This document shows, piece by piece, positions 25,688 through 33,962 of a stretch of 64,000 nt of DNA. The stretch spans positions 62,001 through 126,000 of the forward strand of contig JAYFOV010000022.1 of NCBI GenBank assembly GCA_034928535.1, read 5' to 3'. Origin of the DNA: CAXXOK01 sp001604115 (lineage in GTDB: Bacteria > Bacillota > Clostridia > Christensenellales > Aristaeellaceae). A model generated the notes under the pieces. That model saw only the letters and a program-made list of their open reading frames with translations. It was not told the DNA's origin and did no database searches. The first letter of the stretch is position 1; each line of letters starts with the position of its first letter. The position numbers and the translations under genes were made by a program.

Positions 25688-26555
25688 CGGCTTCATCTTC
25701 CTTTGCAGGCAGGGTCAGCGGTGCATGTTCCAGGGTAATGCGTCCTACCTTCCCATCCCGAAACTCATCCAAGATCACCGCACAGGCGCGGTCATAATCC
25801 AGTTCGCCGCCACGCAGCAAGAACCCACGGCCACGGCATACCTCATCCAGCAGTGCAAAGCCCGGCACATCGGGGTTCTTGATTTTATATCGCTCGCACG
25901 TCGCTTCCCTGCGGGATTGCAGCAGATCCTGCAGCAGGTGCAGGGTCAGTGCCTGCATGTCATACACTGCATCGCGGATGGTGCCGATGTAAGCAAGGCG
26001 TGTCGCAGCCAGCTTGTCCTCCAGCTTTGGCCAGAGCATGCCCGGCGTGTCCATCACTTCCAGATAGGGGTTTACCTTGACCCACTGGTTGGCGCGCGTG
26101 ACGCCGGGCTTATCGCCCACCTGCGCGATCGCGCCGCCATACAGCCGGTTGATCAACGTGCTCTTGCCCACGTTGGGCACGCCCACTACCATAGCGCGGA
26201 TCGTTTTCTGGATGCCGCGCCGAAGCCCGCGCTCCAGCATCTCCCGTGCGGCTTCCTCGATGAGTTGGCGCGCTTGTTTTGTTTTTTGCGGGGTCGTGTC
26301 ATAAGCCATGCAGGCAATACCTTGCGCGCTGAAGTATTTGAGCCATTGCCGGGTCCGTTCCGGCTCAGCCAGATCGGCTTTGCAGAGCAGCAGCACGCGG
26401 TTTTTACCGGCCAGCAGCCTTTCCAGATCCGGGTTGCGGCTGGAAAGCGGAAGCCTTGCATCGCAAAGCTCCACAGCCAGATTTACTTTTTTGAGTTGAT
26501 CGATCAGCATGCGCCGTGCCTTGGCCATATGTCCCGGGTACCACTGTATTTCCAA
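25674..26555 (-). CDS. rbgA: Ribosome biogenesis GTPase RbgA (YlqF)
   Basis: RbgA is a circularly permuted GTPase needed for late 50S subunit assembly. The 293-aa protein starts IQWYPGHMAKARR. The permuted order is visible: G4 (CKADL) and G5 come before G1 (GVPNVGKSTLINRL) and G3 (DTPGMLWP). A C-terminal ANTAR-like helical domain follows. The start is TTG (26555-26553), after a GAGAGGGG site. rbgA followed by rnhB is a conserved Firmicute pair. It begins the long leftward array. Confidence 0.95.
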   Translation of the reverse strand: MEIQWYPGHMAKARRMLIDQLKKVNLAVELCDARLPLSSRNPDLERLLAGKNRVLLLCKADLAEPERTRQWLKYFSAQGIACMAYDTTPQKTKQARQLIEEAAREMLERGLRRGIQKTIRAMVVGVPNVGKSTLINRLYGGAIAQVGDKPGVTRANQWVKVNPYLEVMDTPGMLWPKLEDKLAATRLAYIGTIRDAVYDMQALTLHLLQDLLQSRREATCERYKIKNPDVPGFALLDEVCRGRGFLLRGGELDYDRACAVILDEFRDGKVGRITLEHAPLTLPAKEDEADAPT

Positions 26556-26692
26556 AGGGATCGCCCCTCTCCCATTCCATCACATACTCAGGCGCGCTTG
26601 ACGCGTGCCTGTGCGCTCCATTGCGCAAGCCCTGCGGTTGTGATCGCCGATTGCGCCAGAAGGATGTACACACAATTAAAACATTCTTTACA

Positions 26693-26723
26693 CAAAATAG
26701 CAAGGCCGGTTTCCCAGCCTTGC
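26693..26723 (-). terminator. Terminator of the DUF4097-ybaB-recR-rmuC operon
   Basis: On the minus strand a 7-bp GCAAGGC/GCCTTGC stem (26723-26717 with 26706-26700) is followed by TATTTTG. It lies about 115 bases after the rmuC stop codon. Confidence 0.65.
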
Positions 26724-26839
26724 CAGGTGGCACAGCATATCACCGATTGATTGTCTTGCAAGACTTTGTGATGCCCCGATCGATCCTACCGCACAATTGT
26801 TACACATGAAAATTTCTTAAGAAAAACACAGTTGCCCGA

Positions 26840-28288
26840 TCAGGCCAGGTCATCCTCGGCTTCGGATGCCACATCCTGCGGTGTGAGCGGCGCATCCAGC
26901 AGTTTGCTGGCCTCCGCTTCATCCAGTGCTTCCACACGGCGCAACTTGCGCTCAATGCTGCGTGTACGCACAAAGGCCGTGTCGATGGTATCCGTTGCCT
27001 GGCGCAGCTTTTCCTGTGTTTTTTGAAGCACCTGGGCAAACGCTCCAAAATCCGTCTTGACTGCGCCCAGCAAGCGCCATAGCTCCGCTGAACGCCGCTC
27101 GATCGCCAGCGTGCGAAAACCCATTTGCAAGCTGTTGAGCATGGCCAGCAATGTGCTGGGGCCAGCCACCACAACGCGTTGCTCCCGCTGCACCTGTTCC
27201 ACCAGGGAGGAATCCCGCACCACCTCGGCATACAAGCTTTCCAGCGGTAAAAACATCACTGCAAAATCCGTGGTATAGGGTGGCTCTATGTACTTGCCCG
27301 CGATACGCTTGGCCTCCACACGCACGGCGTTCATCAGCGCCTTGCGCGCCGCTTCCGTACGCGCCGCATCGCCCTGCTCGCTTGCATCCGCCAAACGGGC
27401 ATAATCCTCCTGCGGGAATTTGCTGTCGATGGGTAGATAAATGGGGCGTTCTTCGTCCTTGCCTGGCAGGCAAACCGCATATTCAACGCGCTCCTCACTG
27501 CCCGGACGCACCTGCACGTTTTCCGCATATTGCGTAGTGGTAAGGGCTTCCGCCAGCAACCCGCCCAGCTGCATCTCGCCCCACACGCCGCGTTTTTTCA
27601 CATTCCCAAGCACACGCTTCAGGTCACCCACGCCTTCCGCCAGACGATGTACTTCCCCCAAGGATTGATACACCTGCTCCAGCCGTTCACTCACCTGCGT
27701 GAAGCTCTGTGCCAAACGGCGATCCAGCGTCTCCTGCAGTTTTTCATCCACGGTATGGCGCATTTCATCCAGTTTTTGCGTGTTTTCCGTGCGCAGTGAC
27801 GTGAGTGCTTTGTCCATTTGCTCCCGCAGGCGCTCCATACGTGCTTCATTTTGCGCAAGGCGTGTTTCCAGCGTCGCATCCACCGCCCGCATGCGCTGCT
27901 CAAACTTGACAAGGCTTTCTTCCGTCAGGCGGTACATGCCCGATTGTCGGCTCTCCTGCGCGCGCTCATGCTCGTAGGCATTTTGCTGCCATGTGCCCAG
28001 CAAATTATTCTGAATGTCTGTGCCACGGTTGATGAGCCCGGCCAAGCTGTCCCCAATGCCCTGCAAGGTGCGCAGCTGCTCCTCCCGCTGTGTCAGGCTC
28101 TGCTGCGTCAGGAGCGAGCCCATACTGCGCAGCCCATCATCCAGCTCATCCTGAAGCTCGCGGATCAAGCGCCTGTCTCCCTGACCACGGCGGCTCACGA
28201 TCATCAGCACCGTAAACAGCAGGATCACGATCAATCCCAGTCCTGCCAGCAGGACGATCTGCCATGCTTCCATGCTTTGCCAAACCAT
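26840..28288 (-). CDS. rmuC: DNA recombination protein RmuC
   Basis: RmuC is a membrane-anchored protein with a nuclease-fold domain that limits DNA inversions. The 482-aa protein has an N-terminal transmembrane helix (about 9-32), a long coiled coil (about 40-230, rich in Glu, Arg and Gln) and the RmuC core (about 235-430) with KKRGVWGEMQLGGLL, LPIDSKFPQEDY and KYIEPPYTTDFAVMFLP. RBS AGGAGGG is only three to four bases from the ATG, rather close. It is downstream of recR in the same operon, a coherent recombination pairing. Confidence 0.93.
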   Translation of the reverse strand: MVWQSMEAWQIVLLAGLGLIVILLFTVLMIVSRRGQGDRRLIRELQDELDDGLRSMGSLLTQQSLTQREEQLRTLQGIGDSLAGLINRGTDIQNNLLGTWQQNAYEHERAQESRQSGMYRLTEESLVKFEQRMRAVDATLETRLAQNEARMERLREQMDKALTSLRTENTQKLDEMRHTVDEKLQETLDRRLAQSFTQVSERLEQVYQSLGEVHRLAEGVGDLKRVLGNVKKRGVWGEMQLGGLLAEALTTTQYAENVQVRPGSEERVEYAVCLPGKDEERPIYLPIDSKFPQEDYARLADASEQGDAARTEAARKALMNAVRVEAKRIAGKYIEPPYTTDFAVMFLPLESLYAEVVRDSSLVEQVQREQRVVVAGPSTLLAMLNSLQMGFRTLAIERRSAELWRLLGAVKTDFGAFAQVLQKTQEKLRQATDTIDTAFVRTRSIERKLRRVEALDEAEASKLLDAPLTPQDVASEAEDDLA

Positions 28289-28315
28289 ATACCCTCCTAT
28301 GTGAAAAGGCCGCCG

Positions 28316-28915
28316 CTACATTTGACGGCGACCCTCCATGGCCTTAGCCAGCGTGATTTCATCCGCATATTCCAGATCGCTGCCAACCGGCACGCCGTGA
28401 GCAATGCGGGTCACCAGCACGCCCAAGGGCTTGACCAGCCTGGCGATGTAGCTGGCGGTCGCTTCACCTTCAATATCCGGGTTCGTTGCCAGGATCACTT
28501 CCTGTATGGTGCCATCGGCCAGCCGCTGCATCAATTCCCGAATGTGGATATCATCCGGACCAATGCCTTCCATTGGCGAAAGCGTGCCATGCAGGACGTG
28601 GTAGCGCCCGTTGAAATCCCGCATCCGCTCAATGGCGGCCAAATCGCGTGGGTCACGCACAACGCAAAGCTTCTGACTATCGCGTGCTTCATCCGCGCAG
28701 ATATCGCACAAATCTTCTGTGGCGTAATTGCCACATACATTACAATACCGAATGGCTTTGCGCCCTTGGTAGATGGCCGCAGCCAACTCGCGCACATCCT
28801 CCAGCGGCATGCCGATAATGTGGTAGGCAAGCCGCTGCGCGCTCTTCTGCCCAATGCTGGGCAGCCGTGAAAGCTGCGCCACCATGCGCGCGATGGGCTC
28901 CAGCTGGCGTGACAT
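28316..28915 (-). CDS. recR: Recombination mediator RecR
   Basis: RecR acts with RecO/RecF in loading RecA at gaps. The 199-aa protein (standard length) has the helix-hairpin-helix (LSRLPSIGQKSAQRLAYH), the Cys4 zinc finger (CNVCGNYATEDLCDIC), and the TOPRIM domain (LCVVRDPRD; ATNPDIEGEATASYIA), ending with the GVPVGSDLEYADEITL signature. It starts three bases after the ybaB stop codon, with a weak AAGGT site, so translation probably relies on coupling. dnaX, the usual gene before ybaB-recR, is absent here. Confidence 0.97.
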   Translation of the reverse strand: MSRQLEPIARMVAQLSRLPSIGQKSAQRLAYHIIGMPLEDVRELAAAIYQGRKAIRYCNVCGNYATEDLCDICADEARDSQKLCVVRDPRDLAAIERMRDFNGRYHVLHGTLSPMEGIGPDDIHIRELMQRLADGTIQEVILATNPDIEGEATASYIARLVKPLGVLVTRIAHGVPVGSDLEYADEITLAKAMEGRRQM

Positions 28916-28918
28916 ACC

Positions 28919-29257
28919 TTAGAACATGCCCCCCATGCCGGGGGTCAGGCGCGCCATCTCCGCTTCACGGGCAGCTTCGCCGGTACGCAGCGCTTCGTTG
29001 ACCGCCGCCAAGATCAGATCCTGGAGCATATCCACATCATCAGGATCCACGCACTCCGGCTTGATCTCAATGCTCTTGAGTTCCCGCTTGCCGGTGACCA
29101 CCACGCTCACCATGCCGCCGCCCGCCTGCGCGGCATACTCGCGCACGTCCAGATCTTCCTGGGTTTTGGCCATTTGTTCCTGCAGTTTTTGCGCCTGACG
29201 CATCAGCTGTTGCATGTTTGCGCCGCCGCCAAAACCGCCAAATTGATTCTTGCCCAT
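28919..29257 (-). CDS. ybaB: YbaB/EbfC family nucleoid-associated protein
   Basis: This 112-aa DNA-binding dimer of the YbaB/EbfC family is unusually Gly-rich at both ends (MGKNQFGGFGGG; TPGMGGMF). The core has MQQLMRQAQKLQEQMAKTQEDL, VSVVVTGKRELKSIEIKPE, and the C-terminal helix DLILAAVNEALR. It is cytoplasmic and binds DNA without much sequence preference. The ybaB-recR pair is nearly universal. RBS GGGAGGG is seven bases before the ATG. Confidence 0.95.
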   Translation of the reverse strand: MGKNQFGGFGGGANMQQLMRQAQKLQEQMAKTQEDLDVREYAAQAGGGMVSVVVTGKRELKSIEIKPECVDPDDVDMLQDLILAAVNEALRTGEAAREAEMARLTPGMGGMF

Positions 29258-29272
29258 TCCAGTACCCTCCCG

Positions 29273-30016
29273 TTACTCTTTGGCGCAGACCAGTTTGAGG
29301 TCCGCGGATACCCCCGTCATGCGCACGGCGGGGTTGTCGCCCGCCTCCGCCAACGTAACGCCATTGGTGGCTACCCGGCCGCTGATGGAACGCATGGATA
29401 CGTTCATGCTGCTCACCGGCGAAAGCACCGTAACATCCCCGGAAACTGAGCGAACATCCATGCTTTCAAAACTCTCTTTGAGTTTAAGCTTTACATCCCC
29501 GCTGACCGTGGTGCATTTATACGTTTGGGACACAGCCTCGTCCAGCGTGATGTTACCGCTCACGGTGCGCACAGTCAGGCTGCCTGCAGTCAGGCGGTCG
29601 GAACGCACATCGCCGCTAATGGACTTGAGTGAGATCTCCCGTGCCGTCATGCGCATGGCTCGCATATCGCCCGAAACCGTATCCAGCACTATGCGGCTGC
29701 CGTTCAGGCCCCTTGCATTGAGCAAGCCCCCAATGGTGAAAACATGGATTTTCTTGGTCCAGCTTTTGGGCACGCGGATGCACACCTGCATCCACCGGCT
29801 TTCCATGATATTGAGGGACAACCCATACTGAGGCTGCTCCACCAAAAGGGTATCATTTTCTGTTTCGATACGCAGGTCGCCTACGGAGCCTTCATCGCCG
29901 GCGGCCAGCACCTGCACACGCTCGATCTCATCAGCGAAAATTTCCACCTGAGCCCAAGCCATATGCACGACGATATCATTCAAACTCTCGGAGACAAAGC
30001 TTTCATTCCGTTCCAA
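29273..30016 (-). CDS. DUF4097-type beta-helix protein
   Basis: The 247-aa protein is built of repeating short beta strands with recurring 'SISGDVRSDRL', 'TVSGNITL', 'TVSGDVKL', 'SVSGDVTV' units about 20-25 residues apart. This is the right-handed beta-helix pattern of DUF4097 proteins. The function is unknown; relatives are often near anti-sigma or stress genes. There is no signal peptide or membrane span. I use the TTG at 30016-30014, nine bases after AAAGGCGG. An upstream ATG at 30202 would put the start inside the divergent LysR gene and before the promoter at 30055-30083. It is the first gene of the operon that contains ybaB, recR and rmuC. Confidence 0.78.
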   Translation of the reverse strand: MERNESFVSESLNDIVVHMAWAQVEIFADEIERVQVLAAGDEGSVGDLRIETENDTLLVEQPQYGLSLNIMESRWMQVCIRVPKSWTKKIHVFTIGGLLNARGLNGSRIVLDTVSGDMRAMRMTAREISLKSISGDVRSDRLTAGSLTVRTVSGNITLDEAVSQTYKCTTVSGDVKLKLKESFESMDVRSVSGDVTVLSPVSSMNVSMRSISGRVATNGVTLAEAGDNPAVRMTGVSADLKLVCAKE

Positions 30017-30054
30017 AGCGATTCGCCGCCTTTCAAGCGTTGATTTACCGCCTA

Positions 30055-30083
30055 ATGATACCTTTTTTTCTGGAAAAATGCAA
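30055..30083 (-). promoter_or_regulatory. Promoter of the DUF4097-ybaB-recR-rmuC operon
   Basis: Minus strand: -35 TTGCAT (30083-30078), 17-bp spacer, -10 TATCAT (30060-30055). The start site would be about 30 bases before the chosen TTG start. Confidence 0.6.
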
Positions 30084-30130
30084 TCCCACCAAGCACGTTT
30101 GTTCTCATTGAACAACGCGGGCAACCACCG

Positions 30131-30159
30131 TTCACTTTTTGATGGCAATCGGGTATAAT
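30131..30159 (+). promoter_or_regulatory. Promoter of the LysR gene at 30.2 kb
   Basis: -35 TTCACT (30131-30136), 17-bp spacer, perfect -10 TATAAT (30154-30159), 28 bases before the ATG. Confidence 0.7.
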
Positions 30160-30187
30160 AGCATCGCAGAGGAAACGGAGGCATTTG

Positions 30188-31108
30188 ATGAACATTCAAC
30201 ACCTGCGCTATGCCGTGGAAGTGGAAAAAACGCGCTCCATCACGGAGGCCGCGGAGAATCTCTTTATGAGCCAGCCCAACCTGTCACGCGCCATCCGTGA
30301 ACTGGAAGGCGTGCTGGGCATTGCTGTCTTTGACCGGACGCCCAAGGGCATCATGCCCACAGCACAAGGGGAAGAGTTTCTGCATTATGCCCGCAGCATC
30401 CTTGCCCAGTTTGATGAAATGACTGAGCACTACTGCAAGAAGGAAGGCGCAAACGCGGTACTTCGCCTTTCCGTGCCCCGCTCCAGCTATATTGCGCATG
30501 CATTTTCTCTTTTTGCGCAGCTTGCAGACCCATCGCTCACTTTGGATTATAAGGAAACCAATGCCCTGCGCTCCATCCGCAACGTGACGGAAGATGGATA
30601 TGATCTGGGCATCGTGCGTTACCAGGTGGATTACGAGAAATACTTTACGGACACCTTCCGGGAGAAAGGGCTCCAGTACCGCGAGCTGTGGACGTTTCCC
30701 TATCTTGCGATGCTGCGCGTGGATCACCCCGCAGCGCGCAAGCAAACGCTGCGCCTGAGTGATTTGTCTGATTCCATCGCGCTGGTGCAGGGCGATCTGT
30801 ATGTGCCCTCCCTGCCGCGCGAAAGCTGCGGTGCGGTGGGCAGCCCTGGCCGCAGCATCCGTGTGTATGACCGCACCAGTGAGTATGAACTGGTATCCAC
30901 GCTTCCCCGCGCCTATGCGTGGGTGGCGCCCGTGCCGGAGGATATGCTCACCCGTTACCACCTGACGCTGCGCCCCTGCGCGGATTATGCTGTGCGCCAT
31001 AAGGATGTGCTCATTTACCGAAAACAATATATGCTTTCCCCAATGGATGAACTTTTCCTGGAGCAGCTGGCGCAAGTGCAGGCCGCGCTTTACCCGCTTT
31101 CACGCTAG
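30188..31108 (+). CDS. LysR-family transcriptional regulator
   Basis: This 306-aa protein has the LysR N-terminal helix-turn-helix (MNIQHLRYAVEVEKTRSITEAAENLFMSQPNLSRAIRELE) and a periplasmic-binding-protein-like effector domain (about 90-300). The co-inducer is unknown. GGAGG lies six bases before the ATG at 30188. It is divergent from the DUF4097 operon and co-directional with adhE, which begins 230 bases downstream. It could control either the divergent operon or adhE; a palindrome at 31242-31259 in the adhE promoter is a possible target, but that is speculation. Confidence 0.9.
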   Translation: MNIQHLRYAVEVEKTRSITEAAENLFMSQPNLSRAIRELEGVLGIAVFDRTPKGIMPTAQGEEFLHYARSILAQFDEMTEHYCKKEGANAVLRLSVPRSSYIAHAFSLFAQLADPSLTLDYKETNALRSIRNVTEDGYDLGIVRYQVDYEKYFTDTFREKGLQYRELWTFPYLAMLRVDHPAARKQTLRLSDLSDSIALVQGDLYVPSLPRESCGAVGSPGRSIRVYDRTSEYELVSTLPRAYAWVAPVPEDMLTRYHLTLRPCADYAVRHKDVLIYRKQYMLSPMDELFLEQLAQVQAALYPLSR

Positions 31109-31226
31109 GTTCATTTGTCCATTTGGTGGCCATATTGCCCATTTTATTTGGTTCAGGCTGAAAGCCATTGCTTGATGCATGCGGCGCAAGTGTTTTCCAG
31201 GCTTGGTTTTCAGGAAATTCTTTATA

Positions 31227-31244
31227 TTGTTATTTTTTTAACAT
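31227..31244 (+). promoter_or_regulatory. Rex-like operator 1, upstream of the adhE -35
   Basis: TTGTTAT-TTTT-TTAACAT matches the Rex consensus TTGTTAA-N4-TTAACAA at 12 of 14 defined positions. It lies just upstream of the -35 element. Rex is the NADH/NAD+ sensor that controls adhE in many Clostridia; its gene is not in the window. Confidence 0.7.
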
Positions 31245-31259
31245 ATCAAAATTGATATG
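31242..31259 (+). promoter_or_regulatory. Perfect 8-bp-arm palindrome over the adhE -35
   Basis: CATATCAA-AA-TTGATATG is an inverted repeat with two central bases. Its right arm contains the -35 hexamer. It does not match the Rex consensus and is a candidate site for a second regulator, such as the upstream LysR protein. Confidence 0.5.
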
Positions 31260-31280
31260 ACGCCATGCGTAGGTTACATT
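31252..31280 (+). promoter_or_regulatory. Promoter of adhE
   Basis: -35 TTGATA (31252-31257), 17-bp spacer, -10 TACATT (31275-31280). Rex-like sites flank it on both sides. Confidence 0.65.
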
Positions 31281-31298
31281 TCACAGCTCACTTTCTTT

Positions 31299-31316
31299 GT
31301 GTTAATCTTTTAACGA
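31299..31316 (+). promoter_or_regulatory. Rex-like operator 2, downstream of the adhE start site
   Basis: GTGTTAA-TCTT-TTAACGA has perfect GTTAA/TTAAC arms four bases apart and fits the Rex consensus at 12 of 14 defined positions. It lies between the predicted transcription start and the adhE ribosome binding site, so Rex binding would block elongation. Confidence 0.7.
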
Positions 31317-31338
31317 ACCAAGAAAGGGAGGGGAAACC

Positions 31339-33948
31339 ATGACCTACGTACGCAAGCCCGTGGACAGTGTGGAGCGCCTGGAAGAGGCTATCGCAGAGGT
31401 TCGCGCTGCGCAGAAGGCGTTTTCTACTTTCACCCAGGAACAAGTCGACCGAATCTTTTTTTCCGCAGCCATGGCTGCCAACCGTGAGCGCATCCCGCTT
31501 GCAAAGATGGCTGTTGCCGAGACCGGCATGGGTGTCGTAGAAGATAAGGTCATTAAAAACCACTACGCTGCCGAGTACATTTATAACGCATACCGCGACA
31601 CCAAAACCTGCGGTGTGATCGAGCGCGACGCGGCCTATGGCATTACCAAGATCGCGGAGCCCATCGGCGTGATCGCTGCGGTCATCCCCACCACCAACCC
31701 AACTTCCACCGCGATTTTTAAAACGCTCATTGCGCTGAAAACCCGCAATGGCATCATCATCAGCCCCCATCCCCGTGCCAAGGACTGCACCATCGCAGCG
31801 GCCAAAACCGTGTTGGATGCAGCAGTCGCAGCTGGTGCGCCGCAGGGCATCATCAGTTGGATTGACCAGCCCAGCCTGGACATGACCAACACCGTCATGA
31901 AGGAGTGTGACCTGACCCTGGCCACCGGCGGCCCGGGCATGGTGCGTTCCGCCTATTCCAGCGGCAAGCCTGCCGTAGGTGTGGGCGCGGGCAACGTGCC
32001 CGCCATCATTGACGATAGCGCGGATGTGCTGCTTGCCGTGAACTCCATCATCCATTCCAAAACCTTTGATAACGGCATGATCTGTGCTTCCGAGCAGGCC
32101 GTGCTGGTGCTGGATAACGTTTACGCCCAGGTCAAGGAGGAGTTTTCCCGCCGCGGTTGCTACTTCCTCCAAGGCGAAGAGCTGGACAAGGTTCGCAAGA
32201 CCATCATCATCAATGGTGCGCTTAATGCCAGGATCGTTGGGCAGCCGGCGCCCGCCATCGCCGCCCTGGCGGGTGTGCAAGTGCCGGATACCGCTAAAAT
32301 CATGATCGGCGAAGTTGAAAGCGTGGACATGACGGAGGAATTCGCACACGAAAAGCTTTCGCCCGTGCTGGCAATGTACCGGGCTAAGGACTTTGACGAT
32401 GCGCTGGCTAAAGCGGAACGCCTCATTGAGGACGGCGGCCACGGCCACACCGCAAGCGTATACCTCAACCCCACCACGCAAACCGAAAAGCTCGCGCGCT
32501 TTACCGAGCGGATGGAAACCTGCCGCATTATTGTAAACACCCCCTCCTCCCACGGCGGTATTGGCGATCTGTACAATTTTAAACTGGCGCCATCACTCAC
32601 GCTGGGCTGCGGCTCCTGGGGCGGCAACTCGGTCAGCGAGAACGTGGGTGTAAAACACCTGCTCAACATCAAGACCGTAGCCGAGAGGAGAGAGAACATG
32701 CTCTGGTTCCGCACGCCGCAGAAGGTCTATCTCAAGAAGGGTTGCCTGCCTGTTGCCCTGCAGGAGCTCCGCGATGTGCTCGGCAAGAAAAAGGTATTTA
32801 TTGTCACCGATACGTTCCTGTTCCAGAACGGCTACACCAAAGCCATTACCGCCCGTCTGGACGAGATGGGCATCCAGCACACCACCTTTTTCAATGTGGA
32901 GCCTGATCCGACCCTTGCCTGCGCAAGGGAAGGGGCTAATGCTATGGAAAACTTCCAGCCGGATTGCATCATCGCGCTGGGTGGCGGCAGCGCCATGGAT
33001 GCTGCCAAAATAATGTGGGTACTCTACGAACATCCGGATTGTGATTTCATGGACATGGCTATGCGCTTTAGTGATATTCGCAAGCGTGTATATCCCTTCC
33101 CCCGCATGGGCGAAAAGGCCTATTTCATCGCCGTGCCCACCACGGCCGGTACCGGCAGTGAAGTGACCCCCTTTGCCGTCATTACCGATGAAACGATCGG
33201 CGTCAAGTACGCTTTGGCGGATTATGAACTGCTGCCTAACATGGCCATTGTCGATGCAGACCTGATGATGGATGCTCCCAAAGGGCTGACCGCAGCCAGC
33301 GGCTTTGATGCAGTGACCCATGACCTGGAGGCCATTGGCAGCATGCTGGCCACCGACTATACCGACGGTCTGGCGCTGCAGAGCCTCAAGATGCTCTTTG
33401 AATACCTGCCCCGTGCCTATGACCATGGACAGACAGATTCACTGGCACGCGAGAAAATGGCCAATGCCGCCACCATTGCCGGAATGGCGTTTGCCAATGC
33501 CTTCCTCGGCGTGTGCCACAGCATGGCGCACAAGCTGGGCGCGTTCCACCATCTGCCCCACGGCGTAGCCAACGCCTTGCTCATTTGTGAAGTGCTGCGG
33601 TATAATGCTGTGGATGTGCCCACCAAGATGGGTACCTTCTCCCAGTACGATCATCCCCACACGCTTGCCCGCTATGCCATGGTGGCGGATGCGCTTAACC
33701 TTGGCGGCAAGTCGGATCAGGAAAAGCTGGACAAGCTCATTGCCGCGCTGGATGCACTCAAGGCGCGCATTGGCATCAAAAAGGCCATCCGTGATTATGG
33801 TGTGGATGAGCAGGACTTCCTGGCCCGCCTGGACGAGATGACCGAGTTGGCCTTTGATGATCAGTGCACCGGCGCCAACCCGCGCTACCCGCTCATGAAG
33901 GAAATCAAGCAGATGTACCTGAACGCCTACTACGGCGAAACCAAGTAA
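31339..33948 (+). CDS. adhE: Bifunctional acetaldehyde-CoA/alcohol dehydrogenase
   Basis: AdhE reduces acetyl-CoA to acetaldehyde and then ethanol, using two NADH. The 869-aa protein has the N-terminal CoA-acylating aldehyde dehydrogenase domain (about 1-440), with the catalytic Cys in NGMICASEQAVLV and the NAD-binding region ATGGPGMVRSAYSSGKP. The C-terminal iron-dependent alcohol dehydrogenase (about 455-869) has GGGSAMDAAK, GTGSEVTPFAV and the His-rich iron site (HSMAHKLGAFHHLPHG). It forms cytoplasmic filaments in other species. RBS GGGAGGGG precedes the ATG. It is the first of six co-directional genes ending with two hydrogenases. Rex-like operators predict induction when NADH is high. 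Confidence 0.97.
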   Translation: MTYVRKPVDSVERLEEAIAEVRAAQKAFSTFTQEQVDRIFFSAAMAANRERIPLAKMAVAETGMGVVEDKVIKNHYAAEYIYNAYRDTKTCGVIERDAAYGITKIAEPIGVIAAVIPTTNPTSTAIFKTLIALKTRNGIIISPHPRAKDCTIAAAKTVLDAAVAAGAPQGIISWIDQPSLDMTNTVMKECDLTLATGGPGMVRSAYSSGKPAVGVGAGNVPAIIDDSADVLLAVNSIIHSKTFDNGMICASEQAVLVLDNVYAQVKEEFSRRGCYFLQGEELDKVRKTIIINGALNARIVGQPAPAIAALAGVQVPDTAKIMIGEVESVDMTEEFAHEKLSPVLAMYRAKDFDDALAKAERLIEDGGHGHTASVYLNPTTQTEKLARFTERMETCRIIVNTPSSHGGIGDLYNFKLAPSLTLGCGSWGGNSVSENVGVKHLLNIKTVAERRENMLWFRTPQKVYLKKGCLPVALQELRDVLGKKKVFIVTDTFLFQNGYTKAITARLDEMGIQHTTFFNVEPDPTLACAREGANAMENFQPDCIIALGGGSAMDAAKIMWVLYEHPDCDFMDMAMRFSDIRKRVYPFPRMGEKAYFIAVPTTAGTGSEVTPFAVITDETIGVKYALADYELLPNMAIVDADLMMDAPKGLTAASGFDAVTHDLEAIGSMLATDYTDGLALQSLKMLFEYLPRAYDHGQTDSLAREKMANAATIAGMAFANAFLGVCHSMAHKLGAFHHLPHGVANALLICEVLRYNAVDVPTKMGTFSQYDHPHTLARYAMVADALNLGGKSDQEKLDKLIAALDALKARIGIKKAIRDYGVDEQDFLARLDEMTELAFDDQCTGANPRYPLMKEIKQMYLNAYYGETK

Positions 33949-33962
33949 AGGGGGTTTTGGCA

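Noticed and set aside
30017..30202. Longer N-terminus for the DUF4097 protein
   Set aside because: It would overlap the divergent LysR start and lie upstream of the predicted promoter; a TTG with an RBS fits better.
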